54,666 nucleotides of DNA from a bacterium UBP6_UBA1196 (GTDB lineage Bacteria > UBP6 > UBA1177): assembly GCA_002310035.1 (NCBI GenBank), contig DBYC01000051.1, positions 1-54,666 of the forward strand, read 5' to 3'. Below the pieces are notes generated by a model that saw only the letters and a program-made list of their open reading frames with translations, did no database searches and had not been told where the DNA came from. Both the position numbers and the translations under genes were made by a program. Shown here in pieces: positions 1-8,606 of the stretch (the stretch's first letter is position 1; each line of letters starts with the position of its first letter).

Positions 1-111
1 ATCGAAGTAACCCTTATCCAGCCCATTGCGATGGACGAGCAGCTTCGTTTCGCGATCAGAGAGGGCGGAAGAACGGTTGGTTCAGGTGTCGTTTCTAAGA
101 TAATCGAATAG
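1..111 (+). CDS. tuf: Elongation factor Tu, C-terminal end (partial)
   Basis: The first 36 codons of the window are open to a TAG stop and read as the end of EF-Tu domain 3; the segment REGGRTVGSGVV and the closing VSKIIE are typical of the family. EF-Tu is the GTPase that carries aminoacyl-tRNA to the ribosome. The 5' part lies outside the window. Only 18 bases separate the stop from rpsJ, so the str-type and S10-type operons are probably joined here. Confidence 0.95.
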   Translation: MEVTLIQPIAMDEQLRFAIREGGRTVGSGVVSKIIE

Positions 112-129
112 TAAAATAGAGGTGTTGAA

Positions 130-438
130 GTGAGTGACAAAATCAGAATAAAGTTAAAGGCATTCGATCACAAGATTCTTGATCAGTCCGTAAGCGAGAT
201 CATTGATACAGTATCTCACAGCGGTGCCAAGATTGCTGGTCCTATACCACTTCCAACTAAGATTCACAAATATTGCGTACTTCGTTCTCCCCACGTAGAT
301 AAGAAGTCGCGTGAACAGTTTGAAATGAGGATTCACAGAAGGATCCTCGACATACTTAACCCGACAGGGCAGACAATGGATGAACTTATGAAGACAGACT
401 TGTCCGCCGGAGTAGAGATAGAGATTAAAACTTACTAA
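130..438 (+). CDS. rpsJ: Small ribosomal subunit protein S10
   Basis: A 102-residue protein of the usual S10 length. It carries the family segments IRIKLKAFDHKILDQS, GPIPLPTKIHKYCVLRSPHVDK and LMKTDLSAGVEIEIK in abbreviated quotation. S10 sits in the 30S head and also acts in NusB-dependent antitermination. The start is GTG at 130, preceded by AGAGGTG at 118-124. It is the first ribosomal gene of the run and follows tuf directly. Confidence 0.97.
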   Translation: MSDKIRIKLKAFDHKILDQSVSEIIDTVSHSGAKIAGPIPLPTKIHKYCVLRSPHVDKKSREQFEMRIHRRILDILNPTGQTMDELMKTDLSAGVEIEIKTY

Positions 439-476
439 ATTCGTTAATTTTTTTATATAAAGCAGAGAGGAAAACT

Positions 477-1097
477 ATGGCTGCTGGACTTATTGGAAGA
501 AAAATCGGTATGACACAGATCTTCAGAGAGGACGGTGTTGTTTTGCCCGTAACCGTCATTGAAGCTGGTCCATGCTACGTAATTCAGAAAAAACAAATAG
601 AAAAAGATGGCTACACTGCCATTCAGGTTGGCTTCGAGAAGAAGGAAAAGAACATCAAAAGACCGGCTGCAGGCCACTTCAAGGCTGCAGGTCAGGGCGT
701 CTTCGGAAAGCTTAAGGAATTCAGAGTCTCCGAAACTGAGCTCGGCTCATTCGAACTCGGCTCAGAGCTTAACGTCACGATGTTCAAGGCTGGCGAAAAG
801 ATCAGAGTAACAGGATTCTCGAAAGGCAGAGGCTATGCGGGCGTTGTAAAGAGATGGGGTTTCGGCGGCGGTCGTGTGACACACGGTTCAAAGTTCCACA
901 GAAGGACCGGTTCTGTCGGTCAGAACGTCAACCCGGGCAAGATCTGGAAGGGCAAACACATGCCCGGCCGTTACGGCAACGAGCAGGTTACCGTAAAGAA
1001 TCTTGAGGTCGTAAGGGTTATTCCGTCGGATAACACAATTGTTGTCAAGGGTGCTGTTCCCGGTTCGATCGGCGGCATCGTTTACATTAAAAAGTAG
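477..1097 (+). CDS. rplC: Large ribosomal subunit protein L3
   Basis: A 206-residue protein. It begins GLIGRKIGMTQIF, and the central RVTHGSKFHRRTGSVGQ and PGKIWKGKHMPGRYG are the conserved L3 loop that reaches toward the peptidyl transferase centre. L3 is an early assembly protein of the 50S subunit. AGAGAGG lies just upstream of the ATG. rplD follows after 11 bases, as expected for an S10-type operon. Confidence 0.97.
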   Translation: MAAGLIGRKIGMTQIFREDGVVLPVTVIEAGPCYVIQKKQIEKDGYTAIQVGFEKKEKNIKRPAAGHFKAAGQGVFGKLKEFRVSETELGSFELGSELNVTMFKAGEKIRVTGFSKGRGYAGVVKRWGFGGGRVTHGSKFHRRTGSVGQNVNPGKIWKGKHMPGRYGNEQVTVKNLEVVRVIPSDNTIVVKGAVPGSIGGIVYIKK

Positions 1098-1108
1098 GGG
1101 AGGCGAAG

Positions 1109-1798
1109 ATGCCTATTGTTGAATTATTTGACAAAACGAAAAACAAAGTCGGTCAGATCGAGCTCAGCGATCGCGTTTTCGGCGTAACAGCCGATGCGAA
1201 AAAGGAGCAGCTCGTATCCGAGGTCGTAAAGATGCAGGCAGCTGCAGTGAGACAAGGCACTCACTCCACGAAAACATATGCAACAATTTCGGGTGGAAAC
1301 TCAAAGCCTTGGAAACAAAAAGGAACAGGCAGAGCAAGAAGAGGAACGATGAGAGCCTCCACGCTCAGAGGCGGAGCACCGGCATTCGGTCCGCAGCCCA
1401 GAAGCTATGCTTACACCCTTCCGCTCAGAAAGAGAGCCGTTGCTTTGACAGCAGTTCTTTCGGAAAGACTTCAGTCGGGCAACCTTTTTGTCATCAAAGA
1501 TTTCAACTTCGACAGAATCAAAACCAAGGATGCAGTCGCTGTTCTCAAGAAGACCTGGGAGCTTCCGGAGGCGATCATCGTTGCCAATTCCGAGAGCGAA
1601 GGCAATTTCCTTTTCAGCATGAGCAACCTTCAGGAGTTTGCATTCCTCGATCAGAGCCTCATCAACGTTTACGACATCGTCGCTTACAAAAACATACTCT
1701 TCACCGAAGAGGCTGCAAAGTATGTCGACGACGTAATCCAGGAGAGACTTATGTCGAAGAAGAAAAGAAGAATTTTAGAGAAGAAGGATGGAGAGTAG
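1109..1798 (+). CDS. rplD: Large ribosomal subunit protein L4
   Basis: A 229-residue protein, slightly longer than the usual 200-210. The signature KPWKQKGTGRARRGTMRA and the loop GGAPAFGPQPRSYAY mark the L4 extension that lines the exit tunnel. The extra length is mainly a basic C-terminal tail ending in MSKKKRRILEKKDGE. In many bacteria L4 also represses its own operon, but that leader would lie upstream of this window. GGGGAGG precedes the ATG. Confidence 0.96.
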   Translation: MPIVELFDKTKNKVGQIELSDRVFGVTADAKKEQLVSEVVKMQAAAVRQGTHSTKTYATISGGNSKPWKQKGTGRARRGTMRASTLRGGAPAFGPQPRSYAYTLPLRKRAVALTAVLSERLQSGNLFVIKDFNFDRIKTKDAVAVLKKTWELPEAIIVANSESEGNFLFSMSNLQEFAFLDQSLINVYDIVAYKNILFTEEAAKYVDDVIQERLMSKKKRRILEKKDGE

Positions 1799-1802
1799 GA
1801 TA

Positions 1803-2105
1803 ATGAAAAGAGAAAAACATTTTGACATTATCAAACGTCCGCTTTTGACAGAAAAATCCTCCGCGTTGACATCCGGCAATGCAGACGAGGGATATGCTTT
1901 CGAAGTAAAGCTCGATGCGACTAAGGGCGAGATCAAAGACGCCGTAGAGTCGATTTTCGGAGTTAAGGTCGTTAGCGTAAACACAGTTGTTGTCAGCGGA
2001 AAAGTTAAGAGAGTCGGCCGCATCCTCGGCAGAAGAAGCACTTGGAAAAAGGCTTACATCAAGCTCAAGGAAGGCGACAAAATCAGCCTTGTTGAAGGTG
2101 TTTAG
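1803..2105 (+). CDS. rplW: Large ribosomal subunit protein L23
   Basis: About 100 residues, beginning MKREKHFDIIKRPLLTEKS, the standard L23 N-terminus. L23 surrounds the tunnel exit and docks trigger factor and SRP. I chose the ATG at 1803, which has GGAG nine bases upstream. An in-frame ATG at 1788 inside the end of rplD would add MESRI and has no well-spaced ribosome binding site. Confidence 0.94.
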   Translation: MKREKHFDIIKRPLLTEKSSALTSGNADEGYAFEVKLDATKGEIKDAVESIFGVKVVSVNTVVVSGKVKRVGRILGRRSTWKKAYIKLKEGDKISLVEGV

Positions 2106-2133
2106 TAATTTTTTATAGTTTCGGAGAACAATT

Positions 2134-2964
2134 ATGGGTATGAAAATTTTTAAACCGACTTCCAACGGTCGCAGGGACATGACCGGCAGCGACTTCGTTG
2201 AGATCACAAAGTCGAAGCCCGAGAAATCTCTGATTGAGCCAATCAGAAGGTCTGGTGGAAGAAACAACACCGGCAGGATCACATCCCGTTTCAGAGGCGG
2301 CGGCAACAAGAACATGTACCGCGTTATCGACTTCAAAAGAAACAAATTTGATGTTCCGGGCCGCGTAGCTTCCATCGAATACGACCCGAACAGAAATGCC
2401 AGAATCGCTCTGGTAAACTACGCTGACGGCGAAAAGAGATACATCATAGCTCCCGACAAGCTCGAAGTGAACGATGTTATTATTTCGGCAAGCGTAAAAG
2501 AGGCTGATATCAAGCCCGGAAACTCGATGAAGATTCGTTTTATCCCGGTAGGTACCTTCATTCACAACGTTGAACTGAAGATCGGAAAAGGCGGTCAGAT
2601 CGCAAGAGCGGCTGCAAGCGGCGTTCAGGTCCTCGGTAAAGAGGGAGACCACGCTACAGTCAGAATGCCCTCAGGCGAAATCAGGATCATTCACCTTGAA
2701 TGCAGAGCAACCGTCGGAACCGTCGGCAACCAGGAAATTTCGAACATAAAGCTCGGAAAGGCCGGTAAGAGCAGATGGGTAGGCAAACGTCCTCACAACC
2801 GCGGTGTCGTCATGAACCCGGTAGATCACCCGCACGGTGGCGGAGAAGGTAAGACATCTGGCGGTCGTCATCCTGTTACACCTTGGGGCAAGCCGACAAA
2901 AGGCTTCCGTACTCGCAGTAACAAGAGGACTGAGAAGTTCAGAATCAGGAGAAGAGGAAAATAA
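2134..2964 (+). CDS. rplB: Large ribosomal subunit protein L2
   Basis: 276 residues, the standard L2 length. It has the RNA-binding core (GRITSRFRGGGNK near residue 50) and the conserved C-terminal loop DHPHGGGEGKTSGGRHP, whose histidine supports peptidyl transfer and subunit association. CGGAG precedes the ATG. It lies between rplW and rpsS, as in the classical S10 order. Confidence 0.97.
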   Translation: MGMKIFKPTSNGRRDMTGSDFVEITKSKPEKSLIEPIRRSGGRNNTGRITSRFRGGGNKNMYRVIDFKRNKFDVPGRVASIEYDPNRNARIALVNYADGEKRYIIAPDKLEVNDVIISASVKEADIKPGNSMKIRFIPVGTFIHNVELKIGKGGQIARAAASGVQVLGKEGDHATVRMPSGEIRIIHLECRATVGTVGNQEISNIKLGKAGKSRWVGKRPHNRGVVMNPVDHPHGGGEGKTSGGRHPVTPWGKPTKGFRTRSNKRTEKFRIRRRGK

Positions 2965-2985
2965 CAGAGTAGATGGAGGATGTAA

Positions 2986-3255
2986 GTGGCTCGTTCAGTT
3001 AAAAAAGGTCCATTTGTTGACGCTCATGTATGGAGCAAGGTAGTTAAGGCTATTGACAGCGGCGATAAAAAACCGCTTAAAACTTGGTCCAGAAGATCTA
3101 CGATAGTTCCGGAAATGGTAGGGCTTACCTTTTCAGTTTATAACGGACAAAAATTTATCCCTGTTTTTATAACTGAGGATATGGTCGGTTTTAAACTCGG
3201 CGAGTTCTCTCCAACAAGGACTTTCAGAGCACATGGCGGTGGTGGCAAGAAATAA
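2986..3255 (+). CDS. rpsS: Small ribosomal subunit protein S19
   Basis: An 89-residue protein beginning MARSVKKGPFVD and containing KTWSRRSTIVPEMVG and the ending EFSPTRTFRAHGG. These are diagnostic of S19, which pairs with S13 in the 30S head near the A-site tRNA. The start is GTG with GGAGG at 2975-2979. Seventy-four bases without a gene separate it from rplV, the largest gap inside the first half of the run. Confidence 0.97.
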   Translation: MARSVKKGPFVDAHVWSKVVKAIDSGDKKPLKTWSRRSTIVPEMVGLTFSVYNGQKFIPVFITEDMVGFKLGEFSPTRTFRAHGGGGKK

Positions 3256-3329
3256 TTTCTTGCTTTTTGTTAGACTGTGAGTATACTCGCGGTCGCTAAA
3301 TTTTTTAAGTAGTTTTTTGGAGATGCGAT

Positions 3330-3683
3330 ATGGAGACGAAAGTCGTCAGAGCAAAGCTTAAAAATTTCAGGATGTCCCCTCAGAAGGTCAGGGAGCTTGC
3401 CGATGTAGTAAGAGGCAAACGCGTTGACATCGCGAAGAACATTCTTGAATTTACACCGAGAAAATCGGCGGTAGCTTTAAAAAAGTTGCTTGATTCAGCA
3501 ATTGCAAACGCTGAGAACAATTCTCAGATGGATTCGGACAACCTTTTTGTCAAGGCAATCATGGTAGATGAGGCACCTGTTATGAAAAGATTCGTTCCGA
3601 GAGCTCAGGGAAGAGCTGCGAAGATTCTGAAAAGGTCCAGCCACGTTACAATTGAACTTGCTGAAAACACAAAGGAAAACTAG
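3330..3683 (+). CDS. rplV: Large ribosomal subunit protein L22
   Basis: A 117-residue protein with FRMSPQKVRELADVVRGK near the N-terminus and the beta-hairpin segment MKRFVPRAQGRAAKILKRSS, which lines the exit tunnel and is the usual site of macrolide-resistance changes. Length and order (after rpsS, before rpsC) match the family. TTTGGAG precedes the ATG. Confidence 0.96.
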   Translation: METKVVRAKLKNFRMSPQKVRELADVVRGKRVDIAKNILEFTPRKSAVALKKLLDSAIANAENNSQMDSDNLFVKAIMVDEAPVMKRFVPRAQGRAAKILKRSSHVTIELAENTKEN

Positions 3684-3693
3684 GAGGTGAACT

Positions 3694-4368
3694 TTGGGAC
3701 AAAAGGTTAATCCTATAGGACTGAGACTCGGGGTAACCCGTACTTGGGAATCCGTTTGGTACAGCCACAAAAATTACTGCAAGTGGCTTCATGAAGATCT
3801 CAAGATCAGAAAGATTATAAAGAAGGAATTCTATGCGGCTGCTATTGCCAGAATCGACATCGAAAGATCCGGTGAGAGAGTAAAGGTCGTTATCCACACG
3901 GCTAAACCCGGTGTCGTTGTAGGAAAGAAGGGCAGCGGTATCGAGAAAATCAAGGGCATGGTTCTTAAGGTCGCGAAGGACGCTTCCGATGTCTATGTTA
4001 CTGCGGAAGAGGTCAGAAAGCCCGAAATCAATGCTCAGCTTGTAAGCGAAAGCATCGCCGAGCAGCTTGAAAAGAGAGCTCACTTCAGAAAGGCAATGAA
4101 GCGTGCTATAGGTCAGGCTATGAAGGGCGGCGCAGAAGGAATAAAGGTTCAGACTTCAGGAAGACTCGGCGGCGCAGAAATTGCAAGGACCGAGAGGTAT
4201 CAGGAGGGCAGAACGCCTCTTCATACTCTGAGAGCAAACATCGATTACGGTTTTGCAACGGCACACACCAGCTACGGCGTTATCGGAGTAAAGGTTTGGC
4301 TCTCCAAAGGTGATATCACCGAAAAGAAGTCCGACTTTAGAAAGAAACAACCAAGAAATAGTAAATAG
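3694..4368 (+). CDS. rpsC: Small ribosomal subunit protein S3
   Basis: A 224-residue protein beginning MGQKVNPIGLRLG, with the KH RNA-binding motif KPGVVVGKKGSGIEKIK and the C-terminal segment GRLGGAEIARTERYQEG. S3 forms part of the mRNA entry pore of the 30S subunit. The start is TTG at 3694, preceded by AGGAGGTGA, a near-perfect ribosome binding site. Confidence 0.97.
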   Translation: MGQKVNPIGLRLGVTRTWESVWYSHKNYCKWLHEDLKIRKIIKKEFYAAAIARIDIERSGERVKVVIHTAKPGVVVGKKGSGIEKIKGMVLKVAKDASDVYVTAEEVRKPEINAQLVSESIAEQLEKRAHFRKAMKRAIGQAMKGGAEGIKVQTSGRLGGAEIARTERYQEGRTPLHTLRANIDYGFATAHTSYGVIGVKVWLSKGDITEKKSDFRKKQPRNSK

Positions 4369-4381
4369 CAGGTAATTTGCC

Positions 4382-4801
4382 ATGTTAATGCCGAACAAAG
4401 TTAAACACAGAAAGACGATGAAGGGCAAGCGTACAGGCTTGGCTACTTCATGCAATAGTATCGATTACGGTGAGTATGCTCTTAAGGCGACCGAATGTGG
4501 TTGGATTAACAGCAGACAAATCGAAGCTGCCCGTGTTGCGATCATGAGGGCGGTAAAGAGAGGCGGTCGTATGTGGATCCGTATTTTCCCGGATAAACCG
4601 ATCACGAAGAAGCCTCTTGAGGTCAGAATGGGTAAGGGAAAAGGAAACCCCGAGGAGTGGGTTTGCGTCATTAAACCGGGCAGAATTCTTTTCGAACTCG
4701 GCGACGTTGAAGGTGAGGTTGCAGACGAGGCTTTCCGCCTTGCTTCCCACAAACTTCCTATCAAAACAAAAATTATCGGAAAGGGGGATGAACTGAGATG
4801 A
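4382..4801 (+). CDS. rplP: Large ribosomal subunit protein L16
   Basis: A 139-residue protein with the N-terminal signature MLMPNKVKHRKTMKGKRTG and the later RGGRMWIRIFPDKPITKKP. L16 binds near the A-site tRNA elbow and the peptidyl transferase centre. The ATG at 4382 gives the usual MLMP start. The stop overlaps the start of rpmC as ATGA, which suggests translational coupling. Confidence 0.96.
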   Translation: MLMPNKVKHRKTMKGKRTGLATSCNSIDYGEYALKATECGWINSRQIEAARVAIMRAVKRGGRMWIRIFPDKPITKKPLEVRMGKGKGNPEEWVCVIKPGRILFELGDVEGEVADEAFRLASHKLPIKTKIIGKGDELR

Positions 4802-5001
4802 AAATTTCTGAATTGAGAGCAAAGACAGTGGCTGAACTTGAAGAGCAGCTTATCAATGCCAAAGAGGAGCAGTTCAACCTTAGAATGCAGAGATCGATGG
4901 GTCAGCTTGAGAATCCTTCACGTATCCGTACGGTCAGAAGAGATATCGCAAAGATCAAGACCCTTATAACCGAAAAGAAGAATGCGGTTGAGGTGAAGTA
5001 A
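4798..5001 (+). CDS. rpmC: Large ribosomal subunit protein L29
   Basis: A 67-residue helical protein beginning MKISELRAKTVAELEEQL and containing NLRMQRSMGQLENPSRIR, typical of L29, which sits at the tunnel exit beside L23. GGGGGATGAACTGAG precedes the ATG. It overlaps rplP by four bases and rpsQ by one base (TAATG). Confidence 0.95.
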   Translation: MKISELRAKTVAELEEQLINAKEEQFNLRMQRSMGQLENPSRIRTVRRDIAKIKTLITEKKNAVEVK

Positions 5002-5258
5002 TGGCATTTAAATCAAAAAGAACACTTGTCGGAACAGTTGTTTCCGATGCCATGGATAAAACGGTTTCCGTACAGGTAACGAGACGTTTTAAACATGCTT
5101 TGTACAAAAAGATGGTCACAGCGCGCAAAAAATATCTGGCTCATGATGAGAAGAACGAATACAAACAGGGCGATATCGTCAGGATCCAGGAGTGTGCTCC
5201 GATCAGCAAAAGAAAAAATTGGTTTGTAAAAGAAAAAATTGGCGAGAGCAGGAGTTAA
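5001..5258 (+). CDS. rpsQ: Small ribosomal subunit protein S17
   Basis: An 85-residue OB-fold protein. The segment VVSDAMDKTVSVQVTRRFKH and the later HDEKNEYKQGDIVRIQECAP are the S17 family signature. S17 is a primary binder of 16S rRNA helix 11. The ATG overlaps the rpmC stop, and rplN follows after three bases. Confidence 0.96.
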   Translation: MAFKSKRTLVGTVVSDAMDKTVSVQVTRRFKHALYKKMVTARKKYLAHDEKNEYKQGDIVRIQECAPISKRKNWFVKEKIGESRS

Positions 5259-5261
5259 ACC

Positions 5262-5630
5262 ATGATACAGGAGATGACAAGATTGGCTGTTGCCGATAAT
5301 TCGGGAGCAAAAGAGGTTCAGTGTGTCAAGGTTTACGGCGGTTCCAAAATCAGATACGCCGGTGTAGGCGATGTTATCGTAGTCGCAGTCAAAATGGCTG
5401 AACCCAAGGGAAAAATCAAAAAGGGCGATGTCAAGAAGGCTGTTATCGTTCGTCAGAGCAAGGAAGTCAGAAGAAGCGACGGTTCCTATATCCGTTTTGA
5501 CGACAATGCAGTCGTTATGATTGACGACAGCTACGAGCCTGTTGGAACACGTGTTTTCGGGCCTGTTGCAAGAGAGCTTCGCGCAAAGGGCTTCATGAAG
5601 ATCGTTTCTCTTGCTACTGAAGTTTTATAA
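5262..5630 (+). CDS. rplN: Large ribosomal subunit protein L14
   Basis: A 122-residue protein, the exact family length. It begins MIQEMTRLAVADNSGAK and ends with the conserved GPVARELRAKGFMKIVSLATEVL in two parts. L14 forms an intersubunit bridge and is the docking site of the silencing factor RsfS. Confidence 0.97.
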   Translation: MIQEMTRLAVADNSGAKEVQCVKVYGGSKIRYAGVGDVIVVAVKMAEPKGKIKKGDVKKAVIVRQSKEVRRSDGSYIRFDDNAVVMIDDSYEPVGTRVFGPVARELRAKGFMKIVSLATEVL

Positions 5631-5641
5631 GAGGTGCTTTT

Positions 5642-5953
5642 ATGGCAAACATTAAAAAGAATGATATGGTAAAAGTTATTGCCGGAAAGGATAAGGGCAA
5701 GACCGGAAAGGTCCTTGAAGTTCTTGTCGCAGAAAACAAGGTCGTTGTTGAGGGTGTGAATGTCTACAAGAAACACCAGAAACAGACTCAGACAAAAGAG
5801 GCCGGAATCGTTGACAAGAGTATGCCGATTCATATTTCGAACGTCGTTGCGCTTGATCCCAAAACGAACGAGCCGACCAGATTTGTTATGAAGACGCTTG
5901 AAGACGGCAAAAGAGTCAGAGTCAGCAAGAAGACCGGCGAAACTATCGACTAA
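5642..5953 (+). CDS. rplX: Large ribosomal subunit protein L24
   Basis: A 103-residue protein whose N-terminal KOW motif is clear in VKVIAGKDKGKTGKVLEV; the second conserved block is NVYKKHQKQT. L24 starts 50S assembly at the 5' end of 23S rRNA. AAGAGGTG lies upstream of the ATG. The stop overlaps a possible early start of rplE. Confidence 0.95.
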   Translation: MANIKKNDMVKVIAGKDKGKTGKVLEVLVAENKVVVEGVNVYKKHQKQTQTKEAGIVDKSMPIHISNVVALDPKTNEPTRFVMKTLEDGKRVRVSKKTGETID

Positions 5954-5964
5954 TGGGGAGAGGA

Positions 5965-6519
5965 ATGAAAGAAGAGAAATACAAAAGCAGGCTCAGAACG
6001 GTTTATGAGAACGAAATTAAGCCGGCTTTGAAAGAGGAATTGAACGTCGGTGTTATGGCAGTTCCGAAAATCGAGAAGATCGTTGTCAACATGGGTGTCG
6101 GCGAAGCTATCTCAAACAAAAAGGTTCTTGAGGATGCTCACAAAGAGCTTATGGCTATCACCGGTCAGAAGCCGGTTATCAACAAGGCAAGAAAGTCAAT
6201 CGCTACCTTCAAGCTCAGAGAGGGAATGGCAATCGGAACATCAGTTACCCTTCGTAAGGATATGATGTACGATTTCCTTGATCACCTCATCAACATCGCG
6301 CTGCCGCGTGTTAAGGACTTCAAGGGCGTTTCCGGCAAAGGCTTCGACGGAAGAGGAAACTACACACTCGGAATCAAAGAGTTCTTCATTTTCCCGGAAA
6401 TCGATTTCAACAAGGTCGAGAAACCGAAGGGCTTCAACATCACGATAGTTACAACAGCAAAGAACGATAAGGATGCAAAGCTTCTTCTCAAGAAGTTCAA
6501 CATGCCTTTTAACAGTTAG
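5965..6519 (+). CDS. rplE: Large ribosomal subunit protein L5
   Basis: About 184 residues with IEKIVVNMGVGEA, VINKARKSIATFKLREGM and LPRVKDFKGVSGKGFDGRGN (shortened quotes), the L5 signature. L5 carries 5S rRNA in the central protuberance. I chose the ATG at 5965, whose protein starts MKEEKYKSR and which has GGGGAG just upstream. An in-frame ATG at 5953 overlapping the rplX stop is the alternative. Confidence 0.94.
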   Translation: MKEEKYKSRLRTVYENEIKPALKEELNVGVMAVPKIEKIVVNMGVGEAISNKKVLEDAHKELMAITGQKPVINKARKSIATFKLREGMAIGTSVTLRKDMMYDFLDHLINIALPRVKDFKGVSGKGFDGRGNYTLGIKEFFIFPEIDFNKVEKPKGFNITIVTTAKNDKDAKLLLKKFNMPFNS

Positions 6520-6536
6520 TAAAGTGGGAGGAATTC

Positions 6537-6722
6537 TTGGCTAAGAAAAGTATTCGTTTAAAAGCAGAAAGAAAACCGAAATTCAAGGTTAGGGCCTACA
6601 CGAGATGCCCTCTTTGCGGTAGACCGAAAGCTGTTTTTAAAAAGTTCAATATGTGTAGGTTATGTTTCAGAAAACTTGCGAACGAGGGTCTGATTCCCGG
6701 CGTTACGAAGTCAAGTTGGTAA
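6537..6722 (+). CDS. rpsZ: Small ribosomal subunit protein S14, zinc-binding short form
   Basis: A 61-residue protein with two CxxC pairs (CPLCGRPK and CRLCFRK), the zinc-binding (C+) type of S14, and the ending GLIPGVTKSSW. It starts with TTG at 6537 behind GGGAGG. The zinc form is common in Gram-positives and many deep lineages; proteobacteria usually carry the longer zinc-free form. Confidence 0.95.
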   Translation: MAKKSIRLKAERKPKFKVRAYTRCPLCGRPKAVFKKFNMCRLCFRKLANEGLIPGVTKSSW

Positions 6723-6734
6723 AAGAGGTGTGTC

Positions 6735-7133
6735 ATGTCAATGAATGATTTAGTTTCCAACTATCTTACGAGAGTCAGAAATGCCATTCTTGCAGGCAAA
6801 GAGAGTGTTTCGAACATTCCTTCGTCGAAGATTGTCGAAGAGATCTCAAGAGTGTTGAAAGAGGAAGGATATATCAGAGACTTCATGGTTTCGGATCACG
6901 ACGGCAAGAAGTCGATCTCCGTTGACCTTAAGTATTATCGCAACAAAAACGTTATTTCCAACATCGAGAGAGTCAGCTCGGCCGGCAGAAGAGTCTATTC
7001 GCAGGCTAACGAAATCCCGTTTGTCCGTGAAGGTCTCGGAATTTTGATCGTAACAACCTCAAAGGGCGTTATGACCGATGCAAAGGCAAGAGAGCTCAAC
7101 GTCGGCGGCGAGATTATCTGTAGAGTTTGGTAA
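6735..7133 (+). CDS. rpsH: Small ribosomal subunit protein S8
   Basis: A 132-residue protein beginning MSMNDLVSNYLTRVRNAI and ending with VTTSKGVMTDAKARELNVGG plus EIICRVW. S8 binds the central domain of 16S rRNA and, in enteric bacteria, represses the spc operon. The second ATG six bases downstream is a possible alternative start. AAGAGGTG precedes the ATG. Confidence 0.96.
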   Translation: MSMNDLVSNYLTRVRNAILAGKESVSNIPSSKIVEEISRVLKEEGYIRDFMVSDHDGKKSISVDLKYYRNKNVISNIERVSSAGRRVYSQANEIPFVREGLGILIVTTSKGVMTDAKARELNVGGEIICRVW

Positions 7134-7147
7134 CGAGGAGGATTGAA

Positions 7148-7690
7148 GTGTCAAGAATAGGAAAAATGCCTATCACATTGGGCGACAAAGTGAAGGTTAC
7201 AGTAAAGGACAACCTGATCACAGTTCAGGGTCCCAAGGGAACATTGGAGAGAACCATTCACCCTGCAGTCAGTGTCGAGATCGACGGTTCGGTCCTGCAC
7301 GTTACCAGAAAGAATGACGAAGCTGAATCGAAGGCGCTGCACGGTCTTTACAGAGTTCTTATCAACAATATGGTCACCGGCGTTACCACAGGCTTCTCAA
7401 AGACGCTTGAAGTCAAAGGTACAGGCTACAAATTTGATATGAAGGGTGACAAAATTGAATTTTCTTTAGGTTTTTCTCATCCGGTAGTGATGGCATTACC
7501 TAAGGGGATTTCGGCAGAAGTTAGTAAAACCGGTCTTGAAATTACGATCACGTCGGCAGACAAGGAGCTTCTCGGCGATTTCGCTGCGAAGGTCAAGGCT
7601 CTTCGTCCGGTCGAACCCTACAAAGGAAAAGGTGTTTTCTATAAGGGTCAGACCATCAGAAGAAAAGCTGGTAAGGCTGCAGGCAAGTAA
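7148..7690 (+). CDS. rplF: Large ribosomal subunit protein L6
   Basis: 180 residues if translation starts at the GTG at 7148 (protein MSRIGKMPITL), which has GAGGAGG at 7136-7142. A longer frame opening at 7127 overlaps rpsH and is unlikely. The C-terminal signature PVEPYKGKGVFYKGQ is the L6 family motif. L6 lies near the sarcin-ricin loop. Confidence 0.95.
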   Translation: MSRIGKMPITLGDKVKVTVKDNLITVQGPKGTLERTIHPAVSVEIDGSVLHVTRKNDEAESKALHGLYRVLINNMVTGVTTGFSKTLEVKGTGYKFDMKGDKIEFSLGFSHPVVMALPKGISAEVSKTGLEITITSADKELLGDFAAKVKALRPVEPYKGKGVFYKGQTIRRKAGKAAGK

Positions 7691-7701
7691 CGGAGGATAA
7701 C

Positions 7702-8061
7702 ATGAGACCAGATATTAAGAGAAAAAGAAGAATCAGAAGAAAAGCTGCTATCAGAAAAAGAATCTTTGGGAATCCCGAAGCTCCGAGACTTTCTGTTTTC
7801 AAAAGCAACAAACACATCTATGCACAGGTAATCGACGATGTAGCAAGGATCACACTGGTTTCTGCATCATCCGACGAGAAGGGTTTTGTAAAGCCCGAGG
7901 GTGATAAGAAAGCTGTTGCGAAGAAGGTCGGTGAACTTGTTGCTGTAAGATGCAAGGAGAAGGGAGTAGAGGCCGTTGTTTTTGACAGAAACGGTTATCC
8001 TTTCCACGGCAGAGTTAAGGCACTTGCCGAGGCTGCAAGAGAAAATGGATTAAATTTCTAA
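7702..8061 (+). CDS. rplR: Large ribosomal subunit protein L18
   Basis: A 119-residue protein with the basic start MRPDIKRKRRIRRKAAIRKR and the core RLSVFKSNKHIYAQVIDD, then VVFDRNGYPFHGRVKALA. L18 binds 5S rRNA with L5. CGGAGG precedes the ATG. Confidence 0.96.
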   Translation: MRPDIKRKRRIRRKAAIRKRIFGNPEAPRLSVFKSNKHIYAQVIDDVARITLVSASSDEKGFVKPEGDKKAVAKKVGELVAVRCKEKGVEAVVFDRNGYPFHGRVKALAEAARENGLNF

Positions 8062-8076
8062 GGTTTGGGAGTCATT

Positions 8077-8601
8077 ATGAAAGATACAAATAAGCCGTTG
8101 AATTTGGAAACAAATGAATTAAGCGAAAAGCTGGTTTACGTCAACAGAGTTGCAAAGGTCGTAAAAGGCGGTAAAAATTTCAGCTTTGCTGCACTTATGG
8201 TTGTCGGCGACGGCAACGGTGCGGTCGGCATCGGACTTGGAAAGGCGAGAGAGGTTCCCGAGGCAATCAGAAAGGGTGTTGCCAGAGCGAAGAAAAATAT
8301 CAGACAGATCAACCTTCTTCGCGGAACGGTTCCGCACGAGATTACCGGTGAATACGGTGCAGGAAAGGTTATCCTTCGTCCGGCATCGGTAGGTACCGGA
8401 GTTATCGCAGGATCTGCAGTCAGAGCAGTTTTAGAGGCTGCGGGCGTAACCGACATTCTCTCGAAGAGTATTGGTTCCAACAATCCTCACAACATGGCAA
8501 AGGCAACCTTGAACGCTCTTCTCAACGTCGAGGGTCTTGAAAGTGTTGAGGCTAAGAGAAACGTTGGTGTTAAAGATTATCAGTTGAAGGAAAAGGAGTA
8601 G
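8077..8601 (+). CDS. rpsE: Small ribosomal subunit protein S5
   Basis: 174 residues from the ATG at 8077, chosen because GGGAG lies five bases upstream; an in-frame TTG at 8065 would add four residues. The double-stranded RNA-binding segment VNRVAKVVKGGKNFSF and GNGAVGIGLGKAREVP mark S5, which controls decoding fidelity and lines the mRNA entry. The next gene is rplO, with no rpmD between them. Confidence 0.95.
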   Translation: MKDTNKPLNLETNELSEKLVYVNRVAKVVKGGKNFSFAALMVVGDGNGAVGIGLGKAREVPEAIRKGVARAKKNIRQINLLRGTVPHEITGEYGAGKVILRPASVGTGVIAGSAVRAVLEAAGVTDILSKSIGSNNPHNMAKATLNALLNVEGLESVEAKRNVGVKDYQLKEKE

Positions 8602-8606
8602 CTATA